DNA from: Xanthomonas sp. DAR 35659
GTDB taxonomy: Bacteria > Pseudomonadota > Gammaproteobacteria > Xanthomonadales > Xanthomonadaceae
Direction of reading: 5' to 3'
Assembly: GCF_041242975.1 (NCBI RefSeq)
Contig: NZ_CP162488.1
Coordinates: 1,292,001-1,356,000, forward strand
Length of the DNA stretch: 64,000 bases
Positions within the stretch are counted from its first letter, which is position 1. The number at the start of each line of letters is the position of its first letter. A model generated the notes under the pieces. The model had not been told where the DNA came from. It did not search any database and saw only the letters and a list, made by a program, of their open reading frames with translations. Position numbers and translations under genes: made by a program. This document shows positions 27,053 to 37,303 of this stretch, piece by piece.

Positions 27053-28528
27053 CTAGGGTTTTTCCGGGCTCGATGACGGCGGGCGGGATGTGGCAATGGC
27101 CGCGGGCGATGTGTTGACGGGCAGGCACAGCGCCGCGGTGATCAGTGCCAGGCTCATGTGACACAGATAGATCGCATCGAAATCCGAACGCTGCAAGCTG
27201 CCGCTGCCGAGCAGCAGCACGGTCAGCGCCACCCCCATGACCGAGCCGATTTGCCGTACCGCCTGATTGACGGCGCCGCCGACGGCGTAATGCTCTGCCG
27301 GCAAACGGCTCACCGCGGCGCCGGACAGTGACGGCATGACCATGCCCACTCCGATCCCGCTCAACAGCATCCCAGGCAGCCACTGCGTCACATAGGCCGG
27401 TTCGGTGCCAGGCACCAGAAAGAACCAGACGGCGCTGGCCGCATAGATCAGGCAGCCCGCCAGCAGCAGCGGGCGGTGTCCATGCCTGGCCGCCACCCGG
27501 CCCGAGAGCGCCGCCGCCGGAACGACCATCAGCGGCCCCGGCGCCATCGCCACGCCCGCCAGCGGCAACGGATATTTCCAGATCGCATTCATGTAGAAAA
27601 AGAACGCGAAGAACATCATCGCGAACGCGATGCCAAAGCTGAACGTGGCGAGATTGACGTAGCGATAGGTCGCGTTGCGAAACAAGCGCAAGTCGACCAG
27701 TGGGGCAGGGGCGATCCTCGCCCAAACGACAAACCCGACGATGCTCGCCAGTCCGATGCCCGCAGCCGACAGCAGGTTCTGCTGCGACCAGCTAGGCGAC
27801 TGCGCTTGCACGATGGACAACGCCAACGCGCCGATGCCGACGACCAGCAGACACATGCCGACCAGGTCCAGCGGGCGCCTGGTGGTTGGCTGCCTGGATT
27901 CCTGCAGCAGCGCCGCGCCGCACCAGATGGAGAAAATTCCCAATGGAACATTCAGGTAGAACGCCCATTGCCAACCAAGCGCGGCGATCACGAACGATCC
28001 CATGCTGGGACCCACGGCCGCAGCCAGGCCGCCGACCGCGCCCCATAGACTGACCGCGACGGCGCGCTTGCTGAGCGGAAATGCCGCCAGCAAGAGCGAC
28101 AGCGATGCGGGCGTGAGCAATGCGGCGCCCATCGCTTGCAGGCCCCGGGCAATGACCAGCCATTGCACGCTCGTGGCCAAACCACAGGCAACGGAGGCCG
28201 CCAGGAACAGCGCGACGCCAAGGAGAAATATCTTCTTGCGTCCATGCGTGTCCGCCAATCCACCCGAGGGGATCAACATCGCGGCATAGACCACGGTGTA
28301 CGCATTGATCACCCACGACAGGTCTGCTGCGCTGGCCTGCGCAAATCCCGCCCGCAAGGCGCTGAAGGCGGCAAACAGCAGCGTGCCGTCCATCGAGACA
28401 AGAAACACCGCCATGCTCACCACCCAGAACACGGGCCACGGCGAAGCGGTGCTGGGTGGCTCGCCAGGCAAGGCTTGGCCCTTCGCGTGGGCCATGGCGT
28501 TGTTCGAGTCGCTTTTCGCGTTTTGCAT
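27053..28528 (-). CDS. MFS multidrug transporter, DHA2 (EmrB/QacA-like) type
   Basis: 491 residues from ATG 28528; a GTG seven codons upstream is possible. About 14 hydrophobic segments, with the loop 2-3 motif GGLADTHGRKKIFLLGV and motif C-like GGLAAAVGPSMGSFV in the fifth helix, as in drug/proton antiporters. It follows an SDR gene by 22 bp on the same strand and ends an efflux block that also holds an RND pump. Surrounding DNA is visibly less GC-rich than the flanking glycolytic genes. Substrate unknown. Confidence 0.9.
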   Translation of the reverse strand: MQNAKSDSNNAMAHAKGQALPGEPPSTASPWPVFWVVSMAVFLVSMDGTLLFAAFSALRAGFAQASAADLSWVINAYTVVYAAMLIPSGGLADTHGRKKIFLLGVALFLAASVACGLATSVQWLVIARGLQAMGAALLTPASLSLLLAAFPLSKRAVAVSLWGAVGGLAAAVGPSMGSFVIAALGWQWAFYLNVPLGIFSIWCGAALLQESRQPTTRRPLDLVGMCLLVVGIGALALSIVQAQSPSWSQQNLLSAAGIGLASIVGFVVWARIAPAPLVDLRLFRNATYRYVNLATFSFGIAFAMMFFAFFFYMNAIWKYPLPLAGVAMAPGPLMVVPAAALSGRVAARHGHRPLLLAGCLIYAASAVWFFLVPGTEPAYVTQWLPGMLLSGIGVGMVMPSLSGAAVSRLPAEHYAVGGAVNQAVRQIGSVMGVALTVLLLGSGSLQRSDFDAIYLCHMSLALITAALCLPVNTSPAAIATSRPPSSSPEKP

Positions 28529-28550
28529 GGTAGGTCGCCGCGGCGTCACC

Positions 28551-29357
28551 TCAGGCCAATCCGAAGGTCTTTCTCAGGCCTCTTTCGACCGGGCCGGCAG
28601 GCATGAATCGGCGCAGTTTGGCCAGCAGCGCGGCCTCGCCGTTGGGCGTGCGGCGCATCTTCCAGGTTCCCAGCGCCGCATCGAGGATCGTGCCGGCCAC
28701 GCCCTCCGGATCGGGGGCGTTCAGGACATTCTTCTGAATGGCTTGGGACGCGATACCACACTCCCTGCTGTAGTCGGCGATCTTGGACGCCGTCTGCGGC
28801 GCATTGAGATCCAGGTTGGTCTTGGTAAAGGACGGCTCCACAAGCGTCACGCGAATCCCGAATTGGCGGACCTCGTGGTCCAGCGTTTCCGAGAGGCCTT
28901 CGATGGCGTGCTTGGAGGCGGAATAGAGCGCCATGTAGGGTGCGGGCAAAAAGCCCAGCACCGAGCTGACGTTGACGATCCGGCCGTAACGTCGCTCGCG
29001 CATGTGCGGCAGCACCGCCTGGATCGTGCGCAGCAGGCCGAAAAGGTTGGTGTCGAACAACGTCTGGGCTTCCGCGATCGACGTTTCTTCCATTGCGCCG
29101 AGCAAGGTCACACCCGCGCTGTTGATCAGCACGTCGATACGGCCGGCTTGCGCAATGATGTTCCGGATGCCGCGTTGCACCGATGCTTCGTCGCGAATAT
29201 CCATCTCGACGAGCACAACGCCGGCTATCGCCTGCGCTGTTCCGACATCGCGGACGGTTCCGAAGACCTGGCAGCCTTGTTTGGCGAATTTCACCGCAGC
29301 GGCGCGCCCGATGCCCGATGACACGCCGGTGATGACAACGACCTTGGAGGTTTCCAT
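28551..29357 (-). CDS. SDR-family oxidoreductase in efflux block
   Basis: 268 residues. TGVSSGIG at 10-17, the catalytic serine near 131, and Y145 and K149 (YSASK). The sequence is of the classical type that often acts on alcohols or ketones and is close to SDRs placed beside TetR and efflux genes. AAAGGAA precedes the ATG. It lies 40 bp downstream of the RND permease and upstream of the MFS gene, so all probably share the TetR-controlled promoter at about 33614. It could modify the toxic substrate before export. Confidence 0.9.
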   Translation of the reverse strand: METSKVVVITGVSSGIGRAAAVKFAKQGCQVFGTVRDVGTAQAIAGVVLVEMDIRDEASVQRGIRNIIAQAGRIDVLINSAGVTLLGAMEETSIAEAQTLFDTNLFGLLRTIQAVLPHMRERRYGRIVNVSSVLGFLPAPYMALYSASKHAIEGLSETLDHEVRQFGIRVTLVEPSFTKTNLDLNAPQTASKIADYSRECGIASQAIQKNVLNAPDPEGVAGTILDAALGTWKMRRTPNGEAALLAKLRRFMPAGPVERGLRKTFGLA

Positions 29358-29397
29358 GGCAGTTCCTTTCGTGGGTTGAACGGGGGGGAGAAAACGG

Positions 29398-32300
29398 TCA
29401 GTCTTGCGAAGGAACTGGCTTGATCTTGAACCAGATGGAATACATGGCCGGCAAAAACACCAGCGTCAGAATCGTCCCGGCGAGCGTGCCGCCGATCAGC
29501 GTGTAGGCCAGCGTTCCCCAGAACACCGAGTGGGTCAGCGGGATGAAGGCCAGGATCGCGGCCAGGGCCGTCAATATCACCGGTCTTGCGCGTTGCACGG
29601 TGGCTTCGACGACCGCATTGAACGGACGCAATCCTTCCTGTTCGTTGTGATGGATTTGCCCGATCAGGATCAGCGTATTGCGCATCAGGATGCCCGACAG
29701 CGCGATCAGGCCGACCAGCGCATTGATGCCGAACGGTTGCTGGAAGATCAGCAAGGTTGGCACCACGCCGATCAAGCCGAGCGGACTGGTGGCGAAGACC
29801 ATGACCATGGCCGCGATCGAACGCACCTGCAAGATGATGACGAGCAGGGTGAGCGCGATCATGATCGGGAACAGCGGCAGCATCGCCGTGGTGGCCTTGC
29901 CGGCCTCTTCGATCGAACCGGCCTGTTCGATCCGGTAGCCGGAGGGAAGCTTCTGGATGATCGGTTGCAACTGCTTCAACACCGCGGTGGAAACGTCCGG
30001 CGGCTGCAAGCCTTCGGCGATGTCGCCGCGCACCGTGATGGTCGGCGTGCGGTCGCGGCGTCGCAGGATCGGATCTTCCGTGCGGACATCGACGCTGCCC
30101 ACCTGCGACAGCGGAATGCGTTGGCCCGCCGATCCGACCAATGTGAAGCCGGCGATCTTCGCCGGATCGAGACGGATGTCGCCGGCGGCGCGGCCAATCA
30201 CCTGCACCGAGCGGATATCCTCGCGCACCTCGGTCAGCGGCGCCCCGCTCAGCAGGAATTGCAACTGCGAGGACACGGCGGTGGAGGTCAGCCCGACGGC
30301 CTGGAGTCGATCCTGATCGAGCGTGAGGTGCAAGGTCGGAACACGCGGCCCCCAATCCGTGTTGACGGTGCGCATCATCGGACTGGCGTGCATCACGCTT
30401 TCGACTTCATTCGCGATCGCGCGCAGCTTGTCCGGGTCCGGCCCCATCACGCGGTACGCGACGGGAAACGGCGAGGGCGGGCCGAACACGATCTGGGTGA
30501 CGCGCACCCGCGCCTCGGGCGCCAACCCGTCGGCCACCGCCCGGCGCAGCCGGAACTTGAGGGCTTCCCGCTCCTTGTCGTCGCCGGCGAGGACCACGAT
30601 CTTGGCGAACGCCGGGTCGGGCAGTTCGGGCGCCATGGCCAGGAAGAAGCGAGGCGCGCCCTGGCCGACGTAGGACGTGACGATCCTGGCTTCCTTCTGC
30701 TTCGCCAGCCAGGCTTCGACCTTCGCCGCCGCGGCGCTGGTTTGCGCGATGGAGGTGCCGTATGGCATCTGCACTTCGACCAGCACCTCAGGTCGATCGG
30801 ACGTGGGGAAGAACTGCTTTTTGACCAGGCCCATGCCGACGACAGCCAGCACGAACGTGCCGACCACGGCGCCGGCGACCAGCCATTTGCGTGCGATGAC
30901 GCGCTCGAGCACCTGCCGGAAGCGGTTGTAGTTGCGGGTGTTGTAGATGGCCTCGTGTCCGCCCTCGACTTTCTTGATATCGGGCAGCAACTTCACGCCC
31001 AGGTACGGCGTGAACGCCACCGCCACCACCCAGGAAACGATCAGCGCGATGCCGACGATCCAGAACATGTTGCTGGTGTATTCGCCTGCCGTGGAACGGG
31101 CGAATCCATTGGGCATGAAGCCGATGGCCGTGACCAGCGTGCCGGAAAGCATTGGCGCCGCGGTGTGGCTCCAGGCGTAGGCGGAGGCTTTGCTGCGGCT
31201 GTAGCCTTCCTCCATCTTCACCACCATCATTTCGATGGCGATGATGGCGTCGTCCACCAACAGGCCCAGCGCCAGGATCAGCGAGCCGAGCGTGATGCGG
31301 TCGAAGTTCTTGCCGGTGGCCGCCATGATCACGAACACGGCCGCCAGCGTCAGCGGCACCGCTGCCGCGACCACGATGCCGACGCGCCAGCCCATGCTGA
31401 GAAAGCACACCACCATCACGACCAGCAGCGCGACGAAGAACTTGACCATGAACTCGTCCACCGCCGAGCGGATATTGACGGCCTGATCGGTGACGTTGGT
31501 CAGTGCCATGCCCAGCGGCAGTTCGGCATTGATCCTGGCGACTTGCGCCTCGAGTGCCTTGCCGAGATCAAGCCCATTCCAGTCGTCGCGCATCACCACG
31601 CCCAGCAGCAGCGTCGGCTCTCCGTTGTTGCGCACCAGGAAGGTGGCCGGATCTTCATAGCCACGCTCGACGGTCGCCACATCCGACAGCTTCAGGGTCC
31701 GGCCTTGCGCCACGACCGGGGTCTGGCGGATCTTCTCCAGGTTGTCGAACGCACCATCGACGCGAACGAGGACCTGCGGTCCCTTGGTCTCGATGGAGCC
31801 TGCGGGCGTCAGCACATTCTGGCTGTTGAGCGCGGCAAAGATGTCCTGCGGAGCGACGCCCAGCGTGGCCAGGCGATCGTGGGAGAACGAGACGAAGATG
31901 CGTTCGGATTGTTCCCCGATGATGTTGACCTTTTTCACCCCCGGAACGTGCAGCAACTGCTGGCGCAGCGATTCCGCATCGCGCGCCAGTCGGCGCTGCG
32001 GTTCGCCTTTGGCCTTGAGCGCAAAGAGGGCGAACGTCACATCCGCATACTCGTCGTTGAGCATCGGGCCGATGACGCCGGCAGGCAGTTTCTTGGCCTC
32101 GTCCCCCAGCTTCTTGCGCGCCTGATAGAACTCTTCCTGGATCGCCGAGGGCGGCGCGCTGTCGCGCAGGGAGAGCATGGTGACGGCCAGGCCGGGGCGC
32201 GTGTAGGTTTCCGCGCGGTCGTACCAGCGCAATTCCTGCAGGCGCTTTTCCAGCGGTTCGGCGACCTGATCCTGCATTTCCTGCGCCGTTGCGCCCGGCC

Positions 32301-32466
32301 AGGCGGTAATGACGGTCATCTGCTTGATTGTGAACGGCGGGTCTTCCGCGCGTCCGAGCTTGAAGAACGCGAGGATGCCGGCCACCGAGACCAGGAAGAT
32401 CAGGAACAGCGTGACGGAACGCTCGCGGACCGCAAGCGCCGAAAGATTGAAGCGCCCCTCGCTCAT
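29398..32466 (-). CDS. RND-family efflux pump permease
   Basis: 1,022 residues. It has an N-terminal helix ([19 protein letters not shown]), two periplasmic loops, and the TM4 proton-relay aspartates in [19 protein letters not shown]. The second bundle includes [21 protein letters not shown]. The start overlaps the stop of the adaptor gene (ATGA). With the adaptor and the divergent outer-membrane factor it makes a complete tripartite system, unlike the pump at 2708-5926. Similarity between the two RND pumps is only family-level. Confidence 0.94.
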   Translation of the reverse strand: MSEGRFNLSALAVRERSVTLFLIFLVSVAGILAFFKLGRAEDPPFTIKQMTVITAWPGATAQEMQDQVAEPLEKRLQELRWYDRAETYTRPGLAVTMLSLRDSAPPSAIQEEFYQARKKLGDEAKKLPAGVIGPMLNDEYADVTFALFALKAKGEPQRRLARDAESLRQQLLHVPGVKKVNIIGEQSERIFVSFSHDRLATLGVAPQDIFAALNSQNVLTPAGSIETKGPQVLVRVDGAFDNLEKIRQTPVVAQGRTLKLSDVATVERGYEDPATFLVRNNGEPTLLLGVVMRDDWNGLDLGKALEAQVARINAELPLGMALTNVTDQAVNIRSAVDEFMVKFFVALLVVMVVCFLSMGWRVGIVVAAAVPLTLAAVFVIMAATGKNFDRITLGSLILALGLLVDDAIIAIEMMVVKMEEGYSRSKASAYAWSHTAAPMLSGTLVTAIGFMPNGFARSTAGEYTSNMFWIVGIALIVSWVVAVAFTPYLGVKLLPDIKKVEGGHEAIYNTRNYNRFRQVLERVIARKWLVAGAVVGTFVLAVVGMGLVKKQFFPTSDRPEVLVEVQMPYGTSIAQTSAAAAKVEAWLAKQKEARIVTSYVGQGAPRFFLAMAPELPDPAFAKIVVLAGDDKEREALKFRLRRAVADGLAPEARVRVTQIVFGPPSPFPVAYRVMGPDPDKLRAIANEVESVMHASPMMRTVNTDWGPRVPTLHLTLDQDRLQAVGLTSTAVSSQLQFLLSGAPLTEVREDIRSVQVIGRAAGDIRLDPAKIAGFTLVGSAGQRIPLSQVGSVDVRTEDPILRRRDRTPTITVRGDIAEGLQPPDVSTAVLKQLQPIIQKLPSGYRIEQAGSIEEAGKATTAMLPLFPIMIALTLLVIILQVRSIAAMVMVFATSPLGLIGVVPTLLIFQQPFGINALVGLIALSGILMRNTLILIGQIHHNEQEGLRPFNAVVEATVQRARPVILTALAAILAFIPLTHSVFWGTLAYTLIGGTLAGTILTLVFLPAMYSIWFKIKPVPSQD

Positions 32467-33569
32467 GGACGCTCTCCGGCCGCCATCGCGTCGCCCTGGC
32501 CCATCGGCCTGACCGCCTCGCCTTCGCGAAGCAGGTGCGCACCGAGCGATGCCACCTGGTCGCCGACCTTGAGATCACCTTTCACCTGCGCCACGTCGTC
32601 CGACAGGCCTAGCACCTGCACGGGGCGCCACACCGCTTTTGCAGGCTTGCCTTCGATGGTCCACACACCCGGCCCCTTGCCTGGATCGAACAATGCGCCG
32701 ATCGGGACCTGCAGCGATGGCGTGGATGCCTCGCCGTCCTGGATAGCGACGGTGACGGTGGCGCCCAACGGCGCCTGCGCCAGTGCACCGCCGAGCACAT
32801 ACCTGGCTTCGTAAGTGCGGGTCACACGATCCGCGGCATCGGAAAGCTGCCGCAGCGTTGCCGGTTCGGCGGACTGCCGGTTGCCGTACAGCGTCGCTTG
32901 CGCGGTCGATCCTATGACTGGCCGCAGCGTCTCGGGCAGATGCACGATGGCTTCGCGCTGGCCGGCCCGTGCCAGGCGCACGACCGGCTGCCCGGCGCTC
33001 ACCACTTGCCCCGGCTCGGCAAGCGTCTCGACCACGACGCCATCTGCATCGGCAAGCAGGAGCGCATAGCCCGACGCATTCCTGGCGACGTCGGCCTGCG
33101 CTTCGGCGGCCTTGAGTTGCGCGCGCGCGGAGTCGGCCGCGGCTTTGATTTGATCGTATGCGGATGCCGACACAGCGCCTTCGGCGACCAGGTCGCGGTA
33201 GCGCGCTTCATCGTCGGCGGTTTGTTTCGCGCGCGCTCGCGCCGCGGCCACCGCTTCCTGTTGCGCTTGCGCCTGCAAGCCGAGGTCGATTGGGTCCATC
33301 CGCATGAGCGGCTGGCCGCGCCGGACGGTCTGCCCCGTATCGACGAGGCGTTCCAGCACCTTGCCCGAGACGCGAAAGCCCAGGTCGCTTTGAACCCGGG
33401 CCGCCACGACCCCGCTGAACGCGCGCGACGTGGCGGGTGCACCCTCGACGGTCCCGATCCTGACTAGCGGAGCCTCCGTGCGCGGGTCGGAGGGGTGGCC
33501 GTCACCGCATGCCGTCAGGGCAAGCGGCAACAGGCAAACGGCAAAGGAAGCGAGCTGGCGCCGGAACAT
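32463..33569 (-). CDS. RND efflux periplasmic adaptor lipoprotein
   Basis: 368 residues. The lipoprotein signal ends in LTACGDG (lipobox LTAC). Lipoyl-like half motifs (VVAARVQSDLGFRVSGKVLERLVDTGQTVRRGQPLMRM and ADGVVVETLAEPGQVVSAGQPVVRL) flank a coiled-coil hairpin rich in Ala, Gln and Arg. It is first in the efflux operon, 45 bp downstream of a 24-bp palindromic operator. Confidence 0.93.
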   Translation of the reverse strand: MFRRQLASFAVCLLPLALTACGDGHPSDPRTEAPLVRIGTVEGAPATSRAFSGVVAARVQSDLGFRVSGKVLERLVDTGQTVRRGQPLMRMDPIDLGLQAQAQQEAVAAARARAKQTADDEARYRDLVAEGAVSASAYDQIKAAADSARAQLKAAEAQADVARNASGYALLLADADGVVVETLAEPGQVVSAGQPVVRLARAGQREAIVHLPETLRPVIGSTAQATLYGNRQSAEPATLRQLSDAADRVTRTYEARYVLGGALAQAPLGATVTVAIQDGEASTPSLQVPIGALFDPGKGPGVWTIEGKPAKAVWRPVQVLGLSDDVAQVKGDLKVGDQVASLGAHLLREGEAVRPMGQGDAMAAGERP

Positions 33570-33613
33570 GGGAACCCTTCTTGGCGAAGAAAACGTGTTC
33601 CCATCTTATACTT

Positions 33614-33637
33614 GTGACCAATCTAGTCAATAGTCAC
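33614..33637. promoter_or_regulatory. TetR operator upstream of the efflux adaptor
   Basis: The 24-bp site has outer arms GTGAC and GTCAC. It has the same length and outer sequence as the site at 34304-34327 (GTGACC at the left end, GTCAC at the right), so both probably bind the TetR protein encoded between them. Confidence 0.7.
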
Positions 33638-33647
33638 ATCGTTCGGA

Positions 33648-34265
33648 TTACGGTGCCAGGCTGCGCAGTATCAGGTTGGATAGCTGGGCCGTCGCCTCGG
33701 CCGCGTTGTCCAGGTTGTGCTGCAGCTGCAGCGGATTGATGTACGGACGCATGACCAAGTAGATGGCATTGACCGTTTCATCCAGCGGGGTCTTTCGCTC
33801 GAATTCCCCCGCTTGGCGGCCATCGCGCACGATCTGCAGCACCATGGCCTTGAGCCGGTCTTCGTATGCGCCAACAGACGGCCACGACTCGCTGGCCGAG
33901 GTCGCGGCGATGTCGTAGAGCTTGCGATCGTGGAAGAACAGATAGCTGCCAGCCTCCACCACGGCCTTGAACACCCGGCGCAGTCGCTCGGGGGCGGCGG
34001 GAACGTCGGCCACGGCGTCATCGACGGCGGCCATGATGGTGCTCAGGCGATTGGCGCAGATGACCTCGCCGATCGCCTGTTTGGAGTCGAAGAACTTGTA
34101 GATATAGGCCTTGGAGAAGCCGATCGCCTTCGCCAGATCGGAAACGGTGGTTTTCTCATAGCCGTAGCGGCCGAAATAGTCGGTCGCCGCCTCGACGATC
34201 TGGGCGCGGACGTCATGATCCGAAGGCCCCCGAAGTTGGGGTGCGGGAGTGTGTGCTTTCGTCAT
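33648..34265 (-). CDS. TetR-family repressor of the efflux system
   Basis: 205 residues from ATG 34265. The helix-turn-helix is VSDLAKAIGFSKAYIYKFFDSKQAI (about 41-65). The ligand domain is unlike that of AcrR, and MRPYINPLQLQHNLDNAAEATAQL near the C-terminus is a dimer-type helix. It lies between the adaptor gene and the divergent outer-membrane factor gene. Two 24-bp palindromes flank it, upstream of each target, which makes it the likely local repressor. Confidence 0.9.
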   Translation of the reverse strand: MTKAHTPAPQLRGPSDHDVRAQIVEAATDYFGRYGYEKTTVSDLAKAIGFSKAYIYKFFDSKQAIGEVICANRLSTIMAAVDDAVADVPAAPERLRRVFKAVVEAGSYLFFHDRKLYDIAATSASESWPSVGAYEDRLKAMVLQIVRDGRQAGEFERKTPLDETVNAIYLVMRPYINPLQLQHNLDNAAEATAQLSNLILRSLAP

Positions 34266-34293
34266 TGCGCCAGCTTACCGGTGGCACCCATCA

Positions 34294-34327
34294 TTGACAA
34301 CAAGTGACCATTTTGTATTATGGTCAC
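34294..34327 (+). promoter_or_regulatory. Promoter and TetR operator of the outer-membrane factor gene
   Basis: TTGACA (34294-34299), a 16-bp spacer and TATTAT (34316-34321) form a good sigma-70 promoter. A perfect inverted repeat GTGACCAT (34304-34311), 8-bp spacer, ATGGTCAC (34320-34327) overlaps the spacer and the -10, so a bound repressor would block the promoter. Confidence 0.8.
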
Positions 34328-34353
34328 GACGTGTCCGCCTCCTAAGGATCCTC

Positions 34354-35808
34354 ATGTTGCCCCGTCGTTCCTTTGCGCTTTTCCTCTGCACCGGCCTGAT
34401 GGCCGGTTGCGCGGCAGGCCCGGACTATCGTCGTCCGGATGCGCCCCTGCCGAGCCATTACATGGGGCAGGCCGAACCGGGGCGTGCTGCATCCGCCTCC
34501 GAACTGGCGGCCTGGTGGCAGGGGTTCGACGATCCGCTGCTTGCGCACTTCGTCTCCTTGGCGCTCGACCAGAACCTTGACCTGGCGCAGGCCGCCGCCC
34601 GTGTCGGCCAGGCGCGCGCCGGACTTGGCGCCGCCAATGCGGCCTTGCGTCCGGCGGGCGCGATCGACGGTTCGGCCGCTCGCGCCCGCCAGTCGCTCGA
34701 AACCCCGCTGGGACAAGTGCTCGCGTCCACGCCCGGATACGACAGGTGGGGAAATGCATACGAAGTCGATCTAGGGGCGAGCTGGGAGCTGGATGTTTTC
34801 GGTGGCCGGCGGCGTGGCCGGGAAGCGGCACTGGCCGACTACCAGGCCTCGCAGGCCGGGGCCGTTGCGACACGGCTGGCGGTCGCTGCGCAGACAGCGG
34901 ACATCTACGTCGCCATTCGAGGCTTGCAGGCCCGCCTCGGCATCGCCCGCCAGCAGGTCGAGATCCAGCAAGACCTGCTGGCGAAGGTCAATCTGCTGTA
35001 CGGCAAGGGACTGGCTGCCGACTACCAGGTCCGGCAGACGGAGGGTGCGTTGTCGCAGGTGCAAGCGACGCTCCCCGTGCTGCAGGCGGGGCTCGATGCA
35101 TCGATGAATGCATTGGACGTGATGCTCGGTGTTCCGCCAGGCACGCATCGCCCCGAACTCGAAACCGTCGCCCCGATTCCCGCAACGCCGCGAATCGCCG
35201 AGATGGGGTCGCCGGCCGACCTTCTGCACAGGCGCCCCGACCTGATCGTGGCCGAACGCCGGCTTGCCGCGTCCAATGCCCGCATCGGCGAGGCGGTCGC
35301 CGAGTACTATCCCAAATTCTCGCTGAGTGGCTTGCTGGGCAGCGCCACGGCGATTTCCAGCGGCAATCTCTTCAGCAGCGGCGCCAGCCAGACGTCGGCC
35401 GTGCTGGGGTTGAGGTGGCGCCTTTTCGACTTCGGCCGCATCAGTGCGCAGATCGATCTTGCCAAGGCGCAGGATGCCGAAGCATTGGCCGCATACCGCC
35501 AAGCGGTTCTTAGCGCGACCGAGGATGTCGAGAACGCTTTTTCGGCATTGCTCAATCGCGGGGAACAGGCCGCGACGTTGGCGCAAGGCGAGGCCGCGCT
35601 TTCTCGTGCAAGGGCATCCTCCTTCGCCGCCTATCGGCGAGGGGCCGCGAGTCTGATCGACGTGTTGCATGCCGACGCGTCGCTTTTGCAGGCATCGGAC
35701 GCGAGAGCGCAGGCGCAGACCGAATCGGCGCGTGCCGCCGTCGCGGCATTCAGGGCGCTTGGAGGCGGCTGGCAGCCCACGCGATCGGACACGATGATGG
35801 CCCGCTAG
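34354..35808 (+). CDS. RND outer-membrane factor lipoprotein (NodT/OprM type)
   Basis: 484 residues from ATG 34354, behind AAGGA; a longer start at 34249 reads through the promoter. The lipobox LMAGC is followed by AAGPDYRRPDAPLP, typical of the NodT/OprM N-terminus. Repeated long helical arms (VAAQTADIYVAIRGLQARLGIARQQVE and the later RLAASNARIGEAVAEYYPKFSLSGLLG) form the periplasmic tunnel. It completes the tripartite pump with the minus-strand adaptor and permease, controlled by the same TetR. Confidence 0.93.
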   Translation: MLPRRSFALFLCTGLMAGCAAGPDYRRPDAPLPSHYMGQAEPGRAASASELAAWWQGFDDPLLAHFVSLALDQNLDLAQAAARVGQARAGLGAANAALRPAGAIDGSAARARQSLETPLGQVLASTPGYDRWGNAYEVDLGASWELDVFGGRRRGREAALADYQASQAGAVATRLAVAAQTADIYVAIRGLQARLGIARQQVEIQQDLLAKVNLLYGKGLAADYQVRQTEGALSQVQATLPVLQAGLDASMNALDVMLGVPPGTHRPELETVAPIPATPRIAEMGSPADLLHRRPDLIVAERRLAASNARIGEAVAEYYPKFSLSGLLGSATAISSGNLFSSGASQTSAVLGLRWRLFDFGRISAQIDLAKAQDAEALAAYRQAVLSATEDVENAFSALLNRGEQAATLAQGEAALSRARASSFAAYRRGAASLIDVLHADASLLQASDARAQAQTESARAAVAAFRALGGGWQPTRSDTMMAR

Positions 35809-36173
35809 TGCGTGGGCAAGCCAGCATTGGCGTCACGCGGTATCCGGCGACAGGTCGCAATCCAGGTGGCAGATCGGCACGGAACTACGTCCTCCGCGCT
35901 GCTTCCTCGCCGTAGCGGAAGAATCCGGCTTCGCCCGCGCTCGGATGGGGTGCCCCGATCTCATGCATGCCCGGCGCCTTCAGGGCGAAGGACGCCGGAT
36001 TCGGGAGGGGCGGCGCGGCTGGCACCGTGCCGCCGAAGCCAGGCGAGGGGAGGAGGATTTTCCGCCGGCGGCATCGCGTCCACCGGATGGAAACGGTTGC
36101 AGGCATTCCGTGAAGGAATGGGCGGCGTTCGCCGCGATATACTTGCGTTTTCCCCCCGTGCCATAGGAATTCC
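35809..36173. other. Non-coding interval between efflux block and fba
   Basis: 365 bp. Several short open frames lack ribosome-binding sites and codon bias. AGGAATTCC just upstream of ATG 36174 is the fba ribosome-binding site. This is the right border of the efflux block. Confidence 0.5.
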
Positions 36174-37178
36174 ATGAGCATCGAACAGCTTGCCGAAACC
36201 GCACAGGCGATGGTCGCCCCGGGCAAGGGCATCATCGCGATCGACGAATCCACCAGCACGATCGCCAAGCGCTTCGCCGGCGTCGGCATCGAGAATGTCG
36301 AAGAGAACCGCCGTGCCTACCGCGAGCTGCTGCTGACCACGCCGAAGCTGAGCGACCACATCTCAGGCGCGATCCTGTACGATGAGACCATCCGCCAGAA
36401 GACCAAGGACGGCGTGCCATTCCCGAAGTACATGGCCGAGCACGGCATCATCCCCGGGATCAAGGTCGACAAGGGCACGCATCCGCTGGCCGGCATGCCG
36501 GGCGAGCTGATCACCGAAGGCCTGGACGGCCTGCGTGCGCGCCTGGAGGAGTACTACAAGCTCGGTGCGCGCTTCGCCAAGTGGCGTGCGGTGATCACCA
36601 TCGGCGAGGACATCCCGTCGGGCGTGTGCATCGAGACCAACGCGCATGCGCTGGCCCGTTACGCCGCGCTGTGCCAGGAGCAGGGCTTGGTGCCGATGGT
36701 GGAGCCGGAAGTGCTGATGGACGGCGACCACGACATCGAGACCTGCTACGAGGTCACCGAAGCCACGCTGCGTTCGCTGTTCGGTGCGCTGTACGAGCAG
36801 AACGTGGTGCTGGAAGGCACCATCCTGAAGGCTTCGATGGTCATCGCCGGCAAGGGCTGCGACGAGCAGGCCAGCGTCGAAGAAGTGGCCGAGTCCACCG
36901 TGATGTGCCTCAAGAGCACCGTGCCGGCGATCCTGCCGGGCATCGTGTTCCTGTCCGGCGGGCAGACCGACGAGCAGTCCACCGCGCACCTCAACGCGAT
37001 GAACCAGCTCGGTACCCTGCCGTGGCCGCTGAGCTTCTCCTACGGCCGCGCCATGCAGCAGGCCGCGCTGAAGCTGTGGTCGCAGGACATGAAGGGCAAC
37101 TTCGCCAAGGCGCAGCAGGTGGTGTACGAGCGTGCCAAGGAGAACGGCCTGGCCGCGCTGGGCAAGTGGCAGGGCTGA
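36174..37178 (+). CDS. fba: Fructose-bisphosphate aldolase, class I
   Basis: 334 residues of the Schiff-base (class I) type: GIIAIDESTSTIAKRF at the N-terminus, the acidic MVEPEV stretch near 175-180, and the lysine K219 in EGTILKAS that forms the imine. No class II zinc motif is present. It interconverts fructose 1,6-bisphosphate with the two triose phosphates. With gapA, pgk and pyk it makes the central glycolytic set of this window. A hairpin follows at 37205. Confidence 0.96.
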   Translation: MSIEQLAETAQAMVAPGKGIIAIDESTSTIAKRFAGVGIENVEENRRAYRELLLTTPKLSDHISGAILYDETIRQKTKDGVPFPKYMAEHGIIPGIKVDKGTHPLAGMPGELITEGLDGLRARLEEYYKLGARFAKWRAVITIGEDIPSGVCIETNAHALARYAALCQEQGLVPMVEPEVLMDGDHDIETCYEVTEATLRSLFGALYEQNVVLEGTILKASMVIAGKGCDEQASVEEVAESTVMCLKSTVPAILPGIVFLSGGQTDEQSTAHLNAMNQLGTLPWPLSFSYGRAMQQAALKLWSQDMKGNFAKAQQVVYERAKENGLAALGKWQG

Positions 37179-37204
37179 GGTCGGACCTGTCGTTGCAGTG
37201 AGCG

Positions 37205-37235
37205 AGAACGCCGGCGCATGCCGGCGTTCTTCGTT
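37205..37235 (+). terminator. Intrinsic terminator after fba
   Basis: GAACGCCGGC (37206-37215) and GCCGGCGTTC (37220-37229) form a perfect 10-bp stem with loop GCAT, followed by a short T-rich tail. Confidence 0.8.
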
Positions 37236-37303
37236 TCGCGGCGCCCGCCGCGTTTCGCGTTGCAGCCTTCGTTCGAACCCGCTATCCGCTCGGCGTACTT
37301 CGC

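Noticed and set aside
29404..32814. 1,136-codon plus-strand frame opposite the second RND pump
   Set aside because: Antisense shadow of the permease and adaptor, with a composition typical of GC-rich antisense.
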